Under the pieces are notes generated by a model. The model was not told the DNA's origin. It did no database searches and worked only from the letters and a program-made list of their open reading frames with translations. From positions 1 through 23,683 of the forward strand of contig CAJTZE010000050.1 in NCBI GenBank assembly GCA_910584265.1: a DNA stretch of 23,683 nt. Reading direction: 5' to 3'. Origin of the DNA: an uncultured Dorea sp. (GTDB lineage: Bacteria > Bacillota > Clostridia > Lachnospirales > Lachnospiraceae). The first letter of the stretch is position 1, and each line of letters starts with the position of its first letter. Positions 22,671-23,683 of this stretch are shown here, piece after piece. The position numbers and the translations under genes were made by a program.

Positions 22671-23035
22671 ACCCAGCATTAGAAGAATACTTAGATACAG
22701 TCAGCAGAAAATTAAAACCTCTTCCCATATCCGAGCGGATCGACATCGTGAAGGAAATCAAGGGAAGCATACTGGAAATGGAACAGGACGGACTGTCGGA
22801 GGAACAGATCTTGAACAGGCTTGGAAGCTCAAAGGAGCTTGCAAAAGCATATCTGACAGACCTGCTCACCAAGGAGAAGAATTTTCGTATCCGCCATATT
22901 CTTGCAGTCTGCGCATTTTACAGCATAACCGGATTCTCGGGATTATTTGTCATTCCTGTGCTGGGCATTATCGCGCCATCCTTTCTTCTTTTTGGACTCC
23001 TGTCGCCGTTAGCAGGTGCAATCCTGGACATATAG
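22667..23035 (+). CDS. HAAS/DUF1700-like membrane protein, probably shortened
   Basis: The start ATG 22667 overlaps the PadR stop (ATGA) and has GAAAGGAG upstream. Residues 1-65 form a HAAS signalling domain (LEEYLDTVSRKLKPLP and DGLSEEQILNRLGSSKELAKAYL), then come two hydrophobic segments (about 77-97 and 98-121). The protein ends at 122 residues in AGAILDI, right after the second segment. Full proteins of this type mostly run to 180-220 residues with two further segments, so a 3' truncation is likely; no in-frame continuation follows the stop. Such proteins are encoded after PadR regulators and regulate or are regulated by them. Whether the short form works is unknown. Confidence 0.8.
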   Translation: MNPALEEYLDTVSRKLKPLPISERIDIVKEIKGSILEMEQDGLSEEQILNRLGSSKELAKAYLTDLLTKEKNFRIRHILAVCAFYSITGFSGLFVIPVLGIIAPSFLLFGLLSPLAGAILDI

Positions 23036-23060
23036 GGAAACGCTGATCAAAGCGCTTCCC
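23035..23060 (+). repeat. Inverted repeat after the HAAS gene
   Basis: GGGAAaCGCT-GATCAA-AGCGcTTCCC makes a 9-bp stem with one internal mismatch, beginning at the last base of the stop codon. No U-run follows, so it is a stem-loop but not a clear terminator. Confidence 0.4.
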
Positions 23061-23065
23061 TGGCT

Positions 23066-23107
23066 TTAAAAGAGGATGCCTGCACCATGTGCCGCATCCT
23101 CTCTTAC
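23066..23107 (-). terminator. Terminator of the LeuA-dimer/AraC fusion gene (bidirectional)
   Basis: AGAGGATGC (23071-23079) and GCATCCTCT (23094-23102) pair perfectly, with further GCAC/GTGC pairing inside. On the minus strand TTTTAAAG follows; on the plus strand CTTACTGATATTATTTTTG follows, so it could stop both the fusion gene and the converging PadR/HAAS transcript. Confidence 0.75.
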
Positions 23108-23112
23108 TGATA

Positions 23113-23683
23113 TTATTTTTGATTTCTGAACTGTACCGGCGTCATATTATATGCCTTCTTAAACAATCTGTTAAAATGCTCCACATTCTGATATCCCACC
23201 GTCAAAGCAATATTCTCCACCGTCATGCTGCTGCTCTTTAACATTGCGCGGGCTTTCTTCATGCGCACCTTCTTTACCAGCTCGCCGAAGGTCATTCCGG
23301 ATTTTTCCTTAATATATTTGGATAAATACGGTTTTGACAGATAGAATTTTTCAGACAGGTCATCCAGCGTCACATCGATATAATTTGCCTGAATATAATT
23401 CATGATCTCTATCATCCGTGCATCATTGCAGGCATTTGCCGTCTTAATCCCGTCCAATTTATTTACCGCTACGATCAGCGCTTCAATAGACGCCTTGATA
23501 ATATCTGCATCAATGCCGACACCCCAGCAGGCTTTTCCCTGACACACGATTCCAACATAGGCAGCCGCCTTAGATGAGGATCCTCTGGTCAGAGAATGCT
23601 CTTCATAATATCTCAGTTCATAGCTGATGTTAAAATACTGCTTAATCGCATTGCTCACTGCATCCAGACGTCCATTTCCCGAG
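23113..23683 (-). CDS. LeuA-dimer (2-isopropylmalate synthase regulatory) domain fused to AraC-type DNA-binding domain; 5' end outside window
   Basis: The frame stays open upstream to the window edge (…SGNGRLDAVSNAIK), so GTG 23658 is not the true start. The visible 190 residues have two parts. The first ~78 match the C-terminal regulatory domain of LeuA: GNG-x-x-DAV-x-x-AI, then YEL…Y, H-x-LT-x-GSSSKA, WGVGIDADIIKAS and AVNKL, all in the family's order and spacing. In LeuA this domain binds leucine at the dimer interface. After a ~10-residue linker, about 90-189 is a complete AraC/XylS domain (LDDLSEKFYLSKPYLSKYIKEKSGMTF… in two helix-turn-helix units, ending IALTVGYQNVEHFNRLFKKAYNMTPVQFR). 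The product is either a leucine-sensing regulator or a synthase with a DNA-binding tail. Both domain calls are strong; the N-terminal architecture is unseen. Confidence 0.88.
   Translation of the reverse strand, partial: SGNGRLDAVSNAIKQYFNISYELRYYEEHSLTRGSSSKAAAYVGIVCQGKACWGVGIDADIIKASIEALIVAVNKLDGIKTANACNDARMIEIMNYIQANYIDVTLDDLSEKFYLSKPYLSKYIKEKSGMTFGELVKKVRMKKARAMLKSSSMTVENIALTVGYQNVEHFNRLFKKAYNMTPVQFRNQK

Noticed and set aside
23656..23658. GTG 23658 as start of a stand-alone AraC regulator of 181 residues
   Set aside because: The frame continues upstream with GNGRLDAV, a conserved part of the LeuA-dimer domain, and no ribosome binding site precedes the GTG.
1..23683. CRISPR array, tRNA or rRNA genes
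   Set aside because: No evenly spaced repeats of 24-37 bases, no cloverleaf-like segments with a GGTTCGAATCC-type arm and no rRNA-like stretches were seen on either strand. Detection was by eye only; tRNAscan and CRISPR search would settle it.

Overview
The window looks like a chromosomal segment of a low-to-mid GC Gram-positive anaerobe of the class Clostridia, most likely a gut Lachnospiraceae. The grounds are the gene order (plsX-acpP-rnc-smc-ftsY next to yceD-rpmF and pta-ackA, with tmcAL/YlbM diverging from mgtE), strong AGGAGG-type ribosome binding sites, sigma-A type promoters (TTGACA-N17-TATAAT), a putative Re-citrate-synthase-like enzyme in place of a visible ordinary citrate synthase, and PadR/HAAS remnants. 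The assignment rests on recognition of protein families, not on a search.

Layout. (1) 1-1760 is accessory-looking: the 5' part of an FtsX-type ABC permease with an activator-style promoter, preceded by a 33-codon remnant of a TnpV-like transposon protein whose end is also a transcription terminator. (2) 1818-5925 is a carbon/glutamate module: NADP-isocitrate dehydrogenase, a MazEF-type toxin-antitoxin pair, a GntR/FCD regulator, and a DRE-TIM acyltransferase best read as Re-citrate synthase. An 18-bp palindrome lies across the -10 of the synthase promoter. (3) 5945-12507 is rnc-smc-ftsY-ilvA, tightly packed and ended by a long-stem terminator. (4) 12532-15737 holds lipid and ribosome genes: plsX-acpP, an unrecognised 288-codon gene, and yceD-rpmF, each with its own promoter or terminator. 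(5) 15759-19565 is the acetate pathway (pta-ackA) and the magnesium transporter mgtE, then divergent tmcAL (19658-20875), whose product uses acetate and ATP to modify tRNA-Met. (6) 20889-23683 is accessory: a secreted lipoprotein GH5 cellulase with a CBM2-like tail, a 5'-truncated PadR regulator overlapping a shortened HAAS-domain membrane protein, and the 3' part of a gene whose product joins the regulatory (LeuA-dimer) domain of 2-isopropylmalate synthase to an AraC-type DNA-binding domain.

Nearly everything is on the minus strand; the exceptions are tmcAL and the PadR/HAAS pair. Functionally the core connects acetyl-CoA to acetate and ATP (pta-ackA), to citrate and 2-oxoglutarate (Re-citrate synthase and icd, with aconitase elsewhere), and to fatty acid and phospholipid synthesis (plsX, acpP).

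The most unusual item is the LeuA-dimer/AraC fusion at the right edge. It could be a leucine-responsive transcription factor or a 2-isopropylmalate synthase with a DNA-binding tail; the window cuts it off before this can be decided.
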